Shown here: positions 55,258 through 64,000 of the stretch, one piece after another
Layout of the letters: every line of letters begins with the position of its first letter
Position numbering within the stretch: the first letter of the stretch is position 1
Source of the DNA: Caldilineaceae bacterium
GTDB taxonomy: Bacteria; Chloroflexota; Anaerolineae; Caldilineales; Caldilineaceae
NCBI GenBank assembly: GCA_026645575.1
Contig: JAPKMW010000001.1
Location: 1-64,000 of the forward strand
Reading direction: 5' to 3'
DNA length: 64,000 nucleotides
Translations under genes and position numbers: made by a program
The notes under the pieces: model-generated
Databases searched by the model: none
The model's input: the letters and a program-made list of their open reading frames with translations, nothing else
Told to the model about the DNA's origin: nothing

Positions 55258-57633
55258 ATGCGCACGCAATATGCTTATTTAGCCAAAGACCAGCAAGCTC
55301 GCCCACTTGGCATCCGAGTGGTGGAGCCGCCCCCAGACACCTTACAATCAGCCCGTGGTCGGTTGTATGCCGTTATTGAATTTGCCGACAACACGCCAGA
55401 GGCGGTTCAGCAAGTGGAACGCGCCTTAAGCACGATTCAACGTACTTATTACACCATTAAAGGAACGCAATCCTTTGTCTTAGGGGAAGCGTTACGCGAA
55501 GCGTTACAACAGCTTACGACAGCAACCCCATTCACCGACAGCAACAGTGACCTGGGCATTCTCCTGGTTGCCTTGCTCGACAACCGGTTGATGGCCGTTG
55601 GCGCCGGCGCTGTGGTTGCGCTCTTTACCAACGGCGGCAAAGTCGATGTTTTTCCGCCCGGCGCCATCGGCACAACCGAAACCGGCGAACCGACCTTTGA
55701 CATCTATCGCCAGGATTCACCCACCGGCATCGCTTTTCTGCTGGCCGGCAACTACGCTCTGGAATACTTCTCTCTGCGCGAGTTGGCTAGCACCGTCGCT
55801 CATCTCAAGCCGGAAAATTTGTGGGAGATCGTCGATGCGCTTTGCCAACATGCCGATATTGAGCAGTTGCCTGGCCTCTTGGTCGTCACCGAGAGTGATG
55901 ATGCCCAGAGCAAAAGTAAAACGGACAGCCATGCCGCCGCCCCACCGCCCCGCCGTCCGTTTGGTAGACTGCCGGCTGCATTACAAACCACCCCACCCGT
56001 TCGTCCTACATCCCCAGGCAGCGACGCCACCGCAACTATGGTTGACTACAGCCGAGCGGACAGTCATGCCGTTGATGACGATCCAATGGCAACCGAGGTT
56101 ACGCCCTCTGTAACTAGAGACGTGGCCGGCAGCGGACGTGCTACCAACTGGACAGCCGCACTTCAACAAGGAGTGCAGCAGACCAAAGCCTTTCTCACCA
56201 AAATTTTGCCGGAACGTTCCGCCGTGGAAACGCAGACGCCTTTACCTGCCCCGGTCGCCGAACCGACGGCCTATACTTATGAAGAGGGGGCCGCGTACCA
56301 AAGCAACAAGCGAGCGTCCGCCCCAACGCTCTTTACCGATCTCGAACCGGTTGCCGCCTCGCCCTTACCTGGGGCAGCCGCGCCAGCCACTGCAACCGGC
56401 GTTACGCAACCGGATCGACTGGGCGGCTTTACACCGCCGGCGCGCGCGCGCGGCAGCCAGGCCCGACTCTATATCTTGGCTGCGCTGTTGATTCTGATCC
56501 TGACCCCGGTCATTGTTATGGGGGTCTATTGGTCGCGCGACCAGCGCAACCAGGCGGAAGCCGAGCAGGCATTGGACATGGCGGAAGCCAGCTTTCTGGC
56601 CGCCCAAGCAGCGCTAGAGGACGGCGACAAAACCTCCGCCCGTGATAAACTGACTGATGCCCAAACCTTTATTTTGCAGGCTGATAGTTTGGTGGGCGGA
56701 CGGCTGCCGCGTGGTGATGAACTGAGTGTCAAGATTGAACGGGAGATGGCTAACTTACTCCAGGTGCTGCCACTTTATGCCTTGGCGGCGCCATTAGTGC
56801 AGTTTCTGCCGGAGGCCCAACCGCACCGGGTGATTGTCAATGACCAGGATATTTATGTGTTGGATGTTGGTCGGCAGCTTGTCCAATATTTTCAGCTTGA
56901 CCCCACGCGTACTATGGTGACCAATGTTGAAGGGGAGATCATCATGCAACAGGGTACGCCGGTGGACAATGTGCCGGTGGGCGCTCTGGTTGACATTGCC
57001 TGGCAGCCGCCGGTTTCCGGTGTGCAGGACAAGTCCTATTTGTTGGTGTTGGACAAGAACAATAATATCTTTCGCTATGACCGGCGGGTGGAAGGCGCCA
57101 GCCGGTCGGCCCTGGGCGGTCAGGAGCAACTGCGCACCCCGGTCCGTATCAAAGTTTATGCGGATCGGCTCTACCTTGCCGATGAAGGCGCCAGTCAACT
57201 CTTTCGCTATGGCAGTGATTTTACTCAACCGCCAACGCCCTGGTTCGCAGCGGGGGCACAAAGCGATTTAGCTAGCTTACGCGCTATCGACATTGACGGC
57301 GATATTTGGATGCTCTATGCGCAAGGAAGCGTCTCGCGCTACCGCACAGGCGCACAAGTTCCCTTCTCACTGGAAGATACGGTGGGTGTTATCAAAGATC
57401 CGGTTGATATTGCCTTGGGTGATCAGGGCAATTCCATGGTCTATGTCGCTGATCGGGATCAGGAGCGCATCCTGGTTTACAACAAAGAGGGTGTTTACCA
57501 ACATCAATTCCGCGCCCCGGAGGGCCATCCCCTGCGTGATCTACAAGCGCTCTTTGTCGACGAGGTTGAGAACACCATGTACATCCTCACCCAAAGTTCG
57601 CTCTTCAAACATCCGTTGACACAAGCGAATTAG
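55258..57633 (+). CDS. PP2C-like domain, membrane segment and beta-propeller-like protein
   Basis: A 791-residue protein I recognise only in part. The N-terminal 215 residues suggest a PP2C phosphatase fold (GRLYAVIEFADNTPEAVQQV, SDLGILLVALLDNRLMAVGAG) but lack the metal-binding Asp motifs, so it would be inactive. A disordered Pro/Ala/Thr-rich linker follows. A single membrane helix lies at about 404-425 (LYILAALLILILTPVIVMGV). A short helical region (DMAEASFLAAQAALEDGD) and then repeated strands such as KSYLLVLDKNNNIFRYD and DRLYLADEGASQLFRY suggest an external beta-propeller. It might join an internal signal to an outside surface. The next genes concern the envelope. Confidence 0.6.
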   Translation: MRTQYAYLAKDQQARPLGIRVVEPPPDTLQSARGRLYAVIEFADNTPEAVQQVERALSTIQRTYYTIKGTQSFVLGEALREALQQLTTATPFTDSNSDLGILLVALLDNRLMAVGAGAVVALFTNGGKVDVFPPGAIGTTETGEPTFDIYRQDSPTGIAFLLAGNYALEYFSLRELASTVAHLKPENLWEIVDALCQHADIEQLPGLLVVTESDDAQSKSKTDSHAAAPPPRRPFGRLPAALQTTPPVRPTSPGSDATATMVDYSRADSHAVDDDPMATEVTPSVTRDVAGSGRATNWTAALQQGVQQTKAFLTKILPERSAVETQTPLPAPVAEPTAYTYEEGAAYQSNKRASAPTLFTDLEPVAASPLPGAAAPATATGVTQPDRLGGFTPPARARGSQARLYILAALLILILTPVIVMGVYWSRDQRNQAEAEQALDMAEASFLAAQAALEDGDKTSARDKLTDAQTFILQADSLVGGRLPRGDELSVKIEREMANLLQVLPLYALAAPLVQFLPEAQPHRVIVNDQDIYVLDVGRQLVQYFQLDPTRTMVTNVEGEIIMQQGTPVDNVPVGALVDIAWQPPVSGVQDKSYLLVLDKNNNIFRYDRRVEGASRSALGGQEQLRTPVRIKVYADRLYLADEGASQLFRYGSDFTQPPTPWFAAGAQSDLASLRAIDIDGDIWMLYAQGSVSRYRTGAQVPFSLEDTVGVIKDPVDIALGDQGNSMVYVADRDQERILVYNKEGVYQHQFRAPEGHPLRDLQALFVDEVENTMYILTQSSLFKHPLTQAN

Positions 57634-57706
57634 TCGCGTAGTCCAGAGTCTGACTGTTCAATCAGCGTTGATCACTCAGGACTACGCGACTCAGGACTAC
57701 GCGACT
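57632..57706. repeat. Repeat spacer (CGCGTAGTCC / GGACTACGCG units)
   Basis: TAGTCGCGTAGTCC on the left pairs with GGACTACGCGACTCAGGACT on the right. The first TAG is the stop of the preceding gene. GACTACGCGACTACACGAC-like units also follow the MscS gene at about 48020-48055. Confidence 0.7.
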
Positions 57707-57855
57707 ATCAAGACTGTTTCTCTACGGCTTCCTGGTGAAATTGATGCACATAGCGTCATCCGTCGTCGCAAGCGGAAAAACAGCGCAAAAGTTTGTGCTT
57801 TGGAGGCTGGCCCACTTGCGGCGCAGCAGCGCTTATGTGATATAATCCGACAATT

Positions 57856-59274
57856 ATGGAACGTGTGATACCTGAACATTATTCACTCTCTGCTACGCCG
57901 CAACCCCGCCCCATGACCGGGCTGCGCACCACGCTGTTGGTTGTCGTCTATGCTTTTCTCGTGTTAGGCGCTACAGTGGCCGGCGGTTACCGTGTCTACC
58001 AAGCCGCACGCTGGGCAGTGGTCAACTCCTACTCACTTGTCTCTGCGGCGCCAGCGCCGGTGATCAACGACATCGGTGAACAGACCACCACCGCCGCGGT
58101 TGGTTCTACAGCCGAAACCAGCAGTGGTGCAACCGCCAGTAGCAGCCAACCAGCAACGCCGGCATTGGCGCCGATCAACATCTTGTTGTTAGGCACGGAT
58201 GACCGTGCGGATGAGCAGGGGCCGCCGCGCACGGACACAATCATTTTATTGACGCTGGATCCCCAAACCAACACGGCCGGTATGTTATCGCTGCCGCGCG
58301 ATCTTTGGGTGCCCATCCCCGGCTTTGATTTTAATGCCAAGATTAACACCGCCTATGGTCTCGGTGAAACGCACAATGACAGTGGCGGCGCCCAGTTGGT
58401 AATGGATACAGTCAGCCAACTGATTGGGCGCCCGATTGACTACTATGTGCGCGTCAACTTTCAAGGCTTTGTACAAACGATTGATCTCATCGGCGGTATT
58501 GATGTGATGGTGCAGAAGACAATCCATGACGAAGAGTATCCAACCGCCGATTATGGCGTCGAGACCTTTCACCTGGAGGCCGGTCAGCAACATTTGGATG
58601 GCAAGACAGCGCTCAAATTCGCCCGCACCCGTCATGGTGATGATGATTATGGCCGCGCCCGTCGGCAGCAAGAGGTGATCCGGGCTGTGGTGGACAAGGT
58701 TTTGCGCGCTGATATGATCGTTACCTTGCTGCCAAAAACATGGATGTTGATCAGCACCATGCGCAGCAGTATTGACACCAACATTCCTGTGCTGGTGCAA
58801 TATGAGCTGGCAGAGTATATGCGCGTTGCCGCTTTACAGGAGATCAGGCAAGAAGTACTCGATAGCCGCTACGGCCAAGAAGTAAGTGACAATCAAGAAA
58901 CAGGTTGGATTTTAATTCCTGACCGCGAAAAGGTACGGGTGGCGGTTGACAAGTTCTTTCGGCCGCCGGGCGCCGATCCCCGCTGGGTGCGCATTGAAGT
59001 TCTCAACGGCACCGGTACACAGGGCGTTGCCGCCCGCACGCGCGACTATTTGCAGGCGCAAGGTTGGCAAGTGGTGGCGATTGGTGATGCGGACCGCAGT
59101 GACTATAGCAAAACCTTGGTGGTCAACTATGGCGTTCCCGAAACCATCATTCAGCGGGTCAGTCAGGATTTGGCGCTCCAACCGGATGGCTCAACCCTCA
59201 AAGGCTTGAGCAGCTCTCAACCCATCGACCTGCGCATTGTGGTGGGGCGCGACATCCTGAGCAAACTCCGGTAA
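57856..59274 (+). CDS. LytR-CpsA-Psr (LCP) family cell-wall ligase
   Basis: A 472-residue membrane-anchored enzyme. A single anchor (TTLLVVVYAFLVLGATVAGG, about 22-42) leads to a Ser/Thr/Ala-rich linker. The LCP domain starts INILLLGTDDRADEQGPPR (about 107) and contains the Arg/Asp pattern RTDTIILLTLDP, MLSLPRDLWVPIPG, INTAYGLG and KFARTRHGDDDYGRARRQQEV, all typical. A LytR_C domain follows (about 378-465; IEVLNGTGTQGVAARTRDYL). LCP enzymes attach glycopolymers to peptidoglycan from lipid carriers. The ATG is at 57856 without a clear ribosome-binding site. Confidence 0.92.
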   Translation: MERVIPEHYSLSATPQPRPMTGLRTTLLVVVYAFLVLGATVAGGYRVYQAARWAVVNSYSLVSAAPAPVINDIGEQTTTAAVGSTAETSSGATASSSQPATPALAPINILLLGTDDRADEQGPPRTDTIILLTLDPQTNTAGMLSLPRDLWVPIPGFDFNAKINTAYGLGETHNDSGGAQLVMDTVSQLIGRPIDYYVRVNFQGFVQTIDLIGGIDVMVQKTIHDEEYPTADYGVETFHLEAGQQHLDGKTALKFARTRHGDDDYGRARRQQEVIRAVVDKVLRADMIVTLLPKTWMLISTMRSSIDTNIPVLVQYELAEYMRVAALQEIRQEVLDSRYGQEVSDNQETGWILIPDREKVRVAVDKFFRPPGADPRWVRIEVLNGTGTQGVAARTRDYLQAQGWQVVAIGDADRSDYSKTLVVNYGVPETIIQRVSQDLALQPDGSTLKGLSSSQPIDLRIVVGRDILSKLR

Positions 59275-59281
59275 GCTTCCC

Positions 59282-60205
59282 ATGACATTGCTCTCTCCGC
59301 TGGCGGCCAGTAAACCGGCTCAACCTACCCGTTGCTATACGGAAGCCCGTGCGCGCGTTCAACAGTTGCTGGCGGAAGAAGGCGAGCCGATCAATCCGCG
59401 CTGTCATACCAGCTTGCGCGAGCATGGCGAACAGACAGAGAACGCCATTGTCTTTATCCACGGTTTTACCAACTGCCCCTACCAGTTTCACCAACTCGCA
59501 GAATGCTTTTATCAGCAAGGTTGGAATACCCTCAGTGTCCGCCTGCCCGGACATGGTTTTGCTGATCGCTTAACCACGGCGCTAAGCGGCGTCGGCATCC
59601 GCAACTTGGCCGACAGCGCCACCGATGGCATCGATATTGGGCGGGGATTGGGGCGTCGGCTCACCATTTTGGGCTTTTCATTAGGTGGTGTATTGGCAGC
59701 TTGGGCGGCGCAACAGCGTGCGGATGTTGATCATGCCGTGTTGGTCTCACCGGCATTGGGGATTCAAGCGTTGCCGCGCGCTCGTCGTCATCTGGCTGCC
59801 CATCTGCTCACCCTTTGGCCCAACTTTTTTCAGTGGTGGCATCCGTCGCTCAAAGAGAACAAGGTCGAACCGCTCCACGCCTACCCGCGTTTTGGCTCGC
59901 GTTCACTGGGCGCCATGTTGCGCTTCGGGTTGCTTGTGCAACAACAAGCCATGCGTCAACGCCCCAAAGCTGGTGTCATTACAGTAATTACCAATCCTTG
60001 TGACGGGGTGGTAGATAATCGCACCACAGCGCTGGTTGTCAACGCCTGGCGCAAGCACGGCGCCGTTGTCCATACCCATAGTTTTCCGCCGGAATGGCAA
60101 CTGATCCACGACCTGATTGATCCGCTCCAACCGCAACAACAAGTTGCTCGCGTCTATCCGCTCTTACAACAATGGTGTGAGCTGTCAAGCGAACACTACA
60201 ATTGA
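59282..60205 (+). CDS. Alpha/beta-hydrolase (monoacylglycerol lipase/carboxylesterase-like)
   Basis: A 307-residue serine hydrolase. FIHGFTNCPYQFHQLAE provides the oxyanion-hole HGF motif, LGFSLGGVLAAWAA the nucleophile Ser133, NPCDGVVDN the acidic residue and the late FPPEWQLIHDLID the His. No signal peptide is visible. It starts 8 bases after the LCP stop, so it is probably co-transcribed and may act on lipid or ester groups of the envelope. Start ATG 59282. Confidence 0.85.
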   Translation: MTLLSPLAASKPAQPTRCYTEARARVQQLLAEEGEPINPRCHTSLREHGEQTENAIVFIHGFTNCPYQFHQLAECFYQQGWNTLSVRLPGHGFADRLTTALSGVGIRNLADSATDGIDIGRGLGRRLTILGFSLGGVLAAWAAQQRADVDHAVLVSPALGIQALPRARRHLAAHLLTLWPNFFQWWHPSLKENKVEPLHAYPRFGSRSLGAMLRFGLLVQQQAMRQRPKAGVITVITNPCDGVVDNRTTALVVNAWRKHGAVVHTHSFPPEWQLIHDLIDPLQPQQQVARVYPLLQQWCELSSEHYN

Positions 60206-60213
60206 CTTAGGTC

Positions 60214-60320
60214 GTAACGGATTTTCTCCACAATCATGATAATTTTCATGATAAAATGGGCTTGTACCAACGAAAGCTGGGAAAACTAAACTTATCCTCA
60301 CGCGAATAAAAATCCGTTAC
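60214..60320. repeat. Wide inverted repeat (GTAACGGATTTT arms)
   Basis: TAGGTCGTAACGGATTTTCT pairs with AAAAATCCGTTACCGCCTA; about 80 bases lie between. The inner region contains ATCATGATAATTTTCATGAT, a second small palindrome. The gap before PBP1C holds no gene. Confidence 0.7.
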
Positions 60321-60414
60321 CGCCTAAACCAGTTGTAGTGTTCGTGTACTCACCCCCAAGTTGACCTGTTCCGGCCATTTTGTCGAAACATTTGCTTCCC
60401 GCCATTCGTCACCA

Positions 60415-63060
60415 ATGTATATGACCAAAAGTAGACCACGCCTACCCAAGCTCCGAACCATCCTGATTGGCCTGTTCCTTGTCGTAAGTGCAACAAGTGG
60501 CGGGCTGTATTTCTGGTTGCTCGCCGATCTGCCACCCATCACCGCCGTCGAACAGCGGCTGGTGCGCCCGACGACGCAAATTCTCGACCGTAATGGCCGG
60601 TTGCTCTATGAAGTGCTGGACCCCGACACCGGCAAACAGATCAATCTTGATCTGGCGGCTTTGCCCAAAGCTTGTGTCGAAGCAACGCTCGCCACCGAAG
60701 ATAGCCGTTTCTACCTCCACCCTGGCGTTGACCCGATTGCGATTTTACGCGCCGTCTGGCAGAACTATCGCGCTGGCGGCGACATTGTCAGCGGCGGCAG
60801 CACGTTGACACAACAGTTGGCGCGTAACCTGCTCATGGAACCGCGAGAGCGGTATGAGCAGAGTTTACGACGAAAATTACGCGAAGCATGGCTGGCCTGG
60901 CGGCTCGAACAGCGATATACGAAAAATGAGTTACTGGCGCTCTATCTCAACCAAACCTATTATGGTAATTTTGCCTTTGGGCTGGAAGCCGCCGCACAAA
61001 TCTTCTTTGCCAAACCGGCGCCCCAACTTAGCCGCGCCGAGTGCGCCTTGTTGGCCGGGTTGGTGCAGTACCCAACCGGCTATAACCCGCTGCAAGATCC
61101 CAAGGTTGCCAAGTTACGCCAGTTGACCGTGCTACGTCTCATGCGCGAAGCCGGCTATCTCACCCAGGAGCAAACCGATGAGATTGGCGCCGAACCATTG
61201 CGCTATCGCTCCCGTCTTTTTGCCATTGAGGCGCCCCACTTTGTCATGTATGTCCAAGACCTTCTGCTACAACAACTCGGCCCGGACCGGTTGCGTGATG
61301 GCGGGTTGCGCATAGTCACAACCCTAGATCTTGATCTACAACAGCAGGCCGAAGCCGCCATGCGCCATCGGCTCGACCTGCTCAACTGCCGGCGCCCTGG
61401 CGTTTGTGACAAGCAGACCGATCCCAACCGCCGCGTGGATAATGCCGCCGCCGTCATTCTCGATAGCCATACGGGCGAAATCCTGGCGATGGTCGGCAGC
61501 CCCAGCTATTTTGACGAAAGTATTCAGGGCAATGTTAACGGTGCGTTGGTCTTGCGTCAACCGGGCAGCGCCATCAAACCCTTGACCTACGCCGCCGCCC
61601 TTGACCCTGAATGGAGCAGCAAGGCTGGACAGTCCCCGCTTACCCCAGCGTCGATCATTGCCGATCTACCGACCACCTTTTATGTCAAGGACGAAAAGGG
61701 GGGCAACGTCCCCTATGTGCCGGTCAATTATGATCGTCTCTTTCATGGCCCGGTCAGTGTGCGCACAGCCCTTGCCAACAGTTATAACATTCCCGCCGTC
61801 AAAGTGTTGGATCGCATTGGCGTGCGCACCCTGCAACGGCTTGCCACCGAAGCCGGCATCAGCACCTTCACGGGCGAAGCCGGTCTCGCCCTTACCTTGG
61901 GCGGTAGCGAGGTCAAATTATTAGAACTTACTGCTGCCTATGGGATTTTGGACGATGGTCGGCGGTTGAACACAAAGGCAATTGGAGAGATTGAGAGACT
62001 TCGTCGTGAGCGCTCAGTCGAACGATTAAGAGATTCAGAGATTGTGTCGCACCCTGCCCAATCTCTCAATCTCTCAATCTCCCAATCTCCCAACCAAGTT
62101 ATCTCCCCCCAAACCGCCTACCTGATCACCGACATCCTCTCTGACAATGTCGCGCGCATTCCAGCCTTTGGTGCGGGGTCGGTGGTGGAGTTGCCTTTCC
62201 CAGCGGCCGTGAAGACGGGGACAACCACCGACTGGCGTGATAATTGGACCATTGGCTACACCACCGAAAGGTTGGTCGGCGTTTGGGTGGGCAATGCCGA
62301 CAATACGCCCATGCTCGATGTCAGCGGCATTGACGGCGCCGGGCCAATCTGGCGCGATCTGATATTGGCAGCTCACTCTCAAACGCCGGGAGCCTTTCCC
62401 AAACCGGCAGAGATTGCGGAGATCACCATTTGCGCCCCCAGCGGTCTCTTGCCCACCCAATATTGTCCACGTAGACGACAGGAACGCTTTCTGGCCGGCA
62501 CCGCACCGACCCAACCGGACAATCAATTTCAGCCCCGGCGCATTGATCTGGCAACCCGTCTCATGGCAACCGCCGACACGCCGGCTGACCGGGTTGGGGA
62601 ACGGGTCTACTGGCTCTTGCCACCGGAATATCACGACTGGATGGTGAGCCAGGGTATTCCGCTTGCACCGCCAATGGCCTGTCTCACCGCTGATTGTACG
62701 GAAGCAAACAGACTGACCAGCGCGCCCGGTGCGATCAATAATTTGGTTTTACAGGAGCCAACCTCCCAGACGGCGTACCAAATCCACCCCGGCCTGCCAC
62801 GGGCCAATCAGCGGATCAATGCCCTGGGGTATACGGCGGATGGCGAAGCATGGGCTGCCTTGCGCCTGGTAAAGGATGGCGTGGTCTTAAGCGAAGCGCA
62901 ACACGCAACACGCATCCAAAGCTGGTGGGTCTTAGAAGCGGGGCAACACCGCTTCTGGCTAGAGGGCAAAGCGACACCGGGGGGCGAGTGGGTCACTTCG
63001 GCGCAGTCGTTTGTCGTTGTCGAAAATTTTGTTGCTGCGCAGGTGAGTACGTCAAATTAA
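60415..63060 (+). CDS. pbpC: Penicillin-binding protein 1C (transglycosylase-transpeptidase)
   Basis: About 881 residues. After a membrane anchor ([20 protein letters not shown]), the GT51 domain has [31 protein letters not shown] and [18 protein letters not shown], giving peptidoglycan polymerisation. The transpeptidase domain has GSAIKPL (Ser385), ANSYN (Ser456) and KTGT (Lys600). A BiPBP_C-type tail ends the protein ([20 protein letters not shown]). A repeat element, about residues 522-562, lies in frame between the SxN and KTG motifs. The start is ATG 60415 or 60421. PBP1C with an alpha-2-macroglobulin gene next to it is a well-known pairing. Confidence 0.93.
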   Translation: MYMTKSRPRLPKLRTILIGLFLVVSATSGGLYFWLLADLPPITAVEQRLVRPTTQILDRNGRLLYEVLDPDTGKQINLDLAALPKACVEATLATEDSRFYLHPGVDPIAILRAVWQNYRAGGDIVSGGSTLTQQLARNLLMEPRERYEQSLRRKLREAWLAWRLEQRYTKNELLALYLNQTYYGNFAFGLEAAAQIFFAKPAPQLSRAECALLAGLVQYPTGYNPLQDPKVAKLRQLTVLRLMREAGYLTQEQTDEIGAEPLRYRSRLFAIEAPHFVMYVQDLLLQQLGPDRLRDGGLRIVTTLDLDLQQQAEAAMRHRLDLLNCRRPGVCDKQTDPNRRVDNAAAVILDSHTGEILAMVGSPSYFDESIQGNVNGALVLRQPGSAIKPLTYAAALDPEWSSKAGQSPLTPASIIADLPTTFYVKDEKGGNVPYVPVNYDRLFHGPVSVRTALANSYNIPAVKVLDRIGVRTLQRLATEAGISTFTGEAGLALTLGGSEVKLLELTAAYGILDDGRRLNTKAIGEIERLRRERSVERLRDSEIVSHPAQSLNLSISQSPNQVISPQTAYLITDILSDNVARIPAFGAGSVVELPFPAAVKTGTTTDWRDNWTIGYTTERLVGVWVGNADNTPMLDVSGIDGAGPIWRDLILAAHSQTPGAFPKPAEIAEITICAPSGLLPTQYCPRRRQERFLAGTAPTQPDNQFQPRRIDLATRLMATADTPADRVGERVYWLLPPEYHDWMVSQGIPLAPPMACLTADCTEANRLTSAPGAINNLVLQEPTSQTAYQIHPGLPRANQRINALGYTADGEAWAALRLVKDGVVLSEAQHATRIQSWWVLEAGQHRFWLEGKATPGGEWVTSAQSFVVVENFVAAQVSTSN
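61980..62095 (+). repeat. In-frame palindromic element in the PBP1C transpeptidase domain
   Basis: GGAGAGATTGAGAGAC units on the left and CAATCTCTCAATCTCCC units on the right, with a core TTCGTCGTGAGCGCTCAGTC, form a hairpin. It encodes about 38 residues rich in R, E, S, L and N with no stop. It lies between the SxN and KTG motifs, after the conserved segment AAYGILDDG. Confidence 0.85.
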
Positions 63061-63151
63061 GGTTCGGTTCCGCCAAAATTGACGATGGCGAGACCGAATT
63101 CAGACCGATTTACACCATTTACCTTATGGTATACTGATGCTATGATCATCT

Positions 63152-63224
63152 CAGGGTTTACGCACTGCTGTGTAAATCACGCCACCGCCACCGCTCTTGG
63201 ATTTATGGCGCTGTGTAAACCCTG
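63152..63224. repeat. Inverted repeat with T-rich tail before the alpha-2-macroglobulin gene
   Basis: CAGGGTTTACGCA (63152-63164) pairs with TGTGTAAACCCTG (63212-63224), followed by TTTTCTTAATTC. It lies in the 193-base gap after PBP1C and could end the PBP1C transcript, although the loop is long. Confidence 0.55.
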
Positions 63225-63253
63225 TTTTCTTAATTCATCAGCAGGAGTTTCCC

Positions 63254-64000
63254 ATGCGAAACCATTTTCCTAGCTTTAAACTGATTGCTATTTTTCTGTT
63301 GACCCTGGTCATCTTAACTGCTCTAACGCGGCTCTTGCCCTTTGCGGTTAATGCGGCCCGTTCCGCCGATCGAACAACCGTTGTCCCGCCCGAACAGGGG
63401 CTTGCTGCGCCCAAAGTAGCCGCTTTACCACCAACGCAACAGAGCCTGCCGCCAGTCTTACTCAACACCACGCCGGCAGCCGATACCCCGTGGGATGGCA
63501 GCCCGGTTACCCTGACCTTTGATCAACCATTGGCAGCCGAGAGCAATGCCAGCCTCACGGTTGAACCGGCGTTGGCGGGTGAAGTGACCGTCGATGGGGC
63601 GGCGCTCATCTTCACGCCAAGCGAAGCGCCCACCCCTGGCGAACGCTACCATTTCACCGTTGACGCCGACGCCCTGTCGGCTGCTGGTGTTGCGCTGGGC
63701 AATCCGGTTGAAGTGACCTTGGTGGCTGCCGCACCACTAGCGATCACCTCTACCCAGCCTAGTGACGGCGCGGAAGCGGTCGATACCGACAGCCAGATCG
63801 TAGTCGTCTTTGACCGGCCAGTGGTTGAACTAACCGGGCTAAATGATCAGGCATCGTTGCCGCAGCCACTAACCATTGAACCAGCCGTCGAAGGCACGGG
63901 TGAATGGTTGAATACCAGCATCTATGTCTTCAAGCCAACTGTCGGGCTGGCCGGTGGCACGGACTATACCGTCACGATTGCTGATGTTACTGCGGTGCAG
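63254..64000 (+). CDS. Bacterial alpha-2-macroglobulin-like protein, N-terminal part (cut by window edge)
   Basis: At least 249 residues; the frame stays open to the right edge. The N-terminus (FKLIAIFLLTLVILTALTRL) is a signal or membrane anchor. Repeated Ig-like (Big_5/MG1) domains follow, each with the pattern 'P-x-dg-spvtltFdqPl' and 'F-P-sea-tpG-rY-ftv': PWDGSPVTLTFDQPL then IFTPSEAPTPGERYHFTVD, and AEAVDTDSQIVVVFDRPVV then YVFKPTVGLAGGTDYTVTI. Alpha-2-macroglobulins trap proteases in the periplasm or at the surface and often sit beside pbpC, as here. Start ATG 63254 behind GCAGGAG. Whether the thioester motif is present cannot be seen. Confidence 0.8.
   Translation, partial: MRNHFPSFKLIAIFLLTLVILTALTRLLPFAVNAARSADRTTVVPPEQGLAAPKVAALPPTQQSLPPVLLNTTPAADTPWDGSPVTLTFDQPLAAESNASLTVEPALAGEVTVDGAALIFTPSEAPTPGERYHFTVDADALSAAGVALGNPVEVTLVAAAPLAITSTQPSDGAEAVDTDSQIVVVFDRPVVELTGLNDQASLPQPLTIEPAVEGTGEWLNTSIYVFKPTVGLAGGTDYTVTIADVTAVQ

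Overview
The window looks like part of a chromosome from a moderately GC-rich, free-living bacterium. My best guess is Chloroflexota (Anaerolineae/Caldilineae-like). The clues are a GlnRS with a YqeY tail, a LysW-like protein, LCP and PBP1C wall enzymes without obvious outer-membrane genes, and very many low-complexity palindromic spacers whose translated form (for example 'EDRGQ' units) I associate with that phylum. This assignment is inference. I see no tRNA, rRNA or CRISPR array.

Layout. 1-524: 3' part of an IS630-family transposase, cut by the window edge. 620-17623: a biosynthetic cluster with a single-protein PKS-NRPS (KS-AT-ACP-C-A-PCP-TE), three GT1 glycosyltransferases, an FkbM methyltransferase, a sugar nucleotidyltransferase, two extended-SDR sugar-nucleotide enzymes and an MFS transporter. 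Together they suggest a short acyl chain extended by one malonyl unit, joined to an amino acid (code Asn-like), released by the TE, glycosylated, perhaps O-methylated, and exported. 17720-23328: an operon-like run of a band-7/SPFH membrane protein, two unrecognised membrane proteins, a pentapeptide-repeat/PstS-like fusion and a pentapeptide-repeat lipoprotein. 23552-28702: sulfotransferase, orphan solute-binding protein, CPA2 antiporter and, convergently, a sulfatase. 28938-32978 (minus): response regulator, secreted two-PDZ protein and sensor kinase. 33061-35484: glnS.

35646-41617 is a sulfur-handling locus: LysR regulator with a divergent symmetrical operator, three rhodanese-type proteins (one fused to a persulfide-dioxygenase-like domain), a split YeeE-type transporter, a TauE exporter and a small zinc ribbon. 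41830-50178: serine beta-lactamase-like hydrolase, Rossmann enzyme, decayed toxin-antitoxin pair, ABC solute-binding lipoprotein, MscS channel, xylose isomerase and a lone CBM48 protein. 50291-54904 (minus): a large caspase/alpha-beta-hydrolase fusion, a YigZ protein and a LysW-like zinc ribbon with a very long acidic tail. 55258 to the end: envelope genes (pseudo-PP2C/TM/propeller protein, LCP ligase, hydrolase, PBP1C, and the start of a bacterial alpha-2-macroglobulin).

The most striking genome-scale pattern is a set of composite palindromic spacers, often low-complexity arms around a TTCGAC/GCTCA-type core, in most intergenic gaps. They also lie in frame inside at least four proteins (the KS-AT linker and the A domain of the PKS-NRPS, the sulfatase, and the PBP1C transpeptidase domain), and repeatedly supply the last codons and stop of genes.
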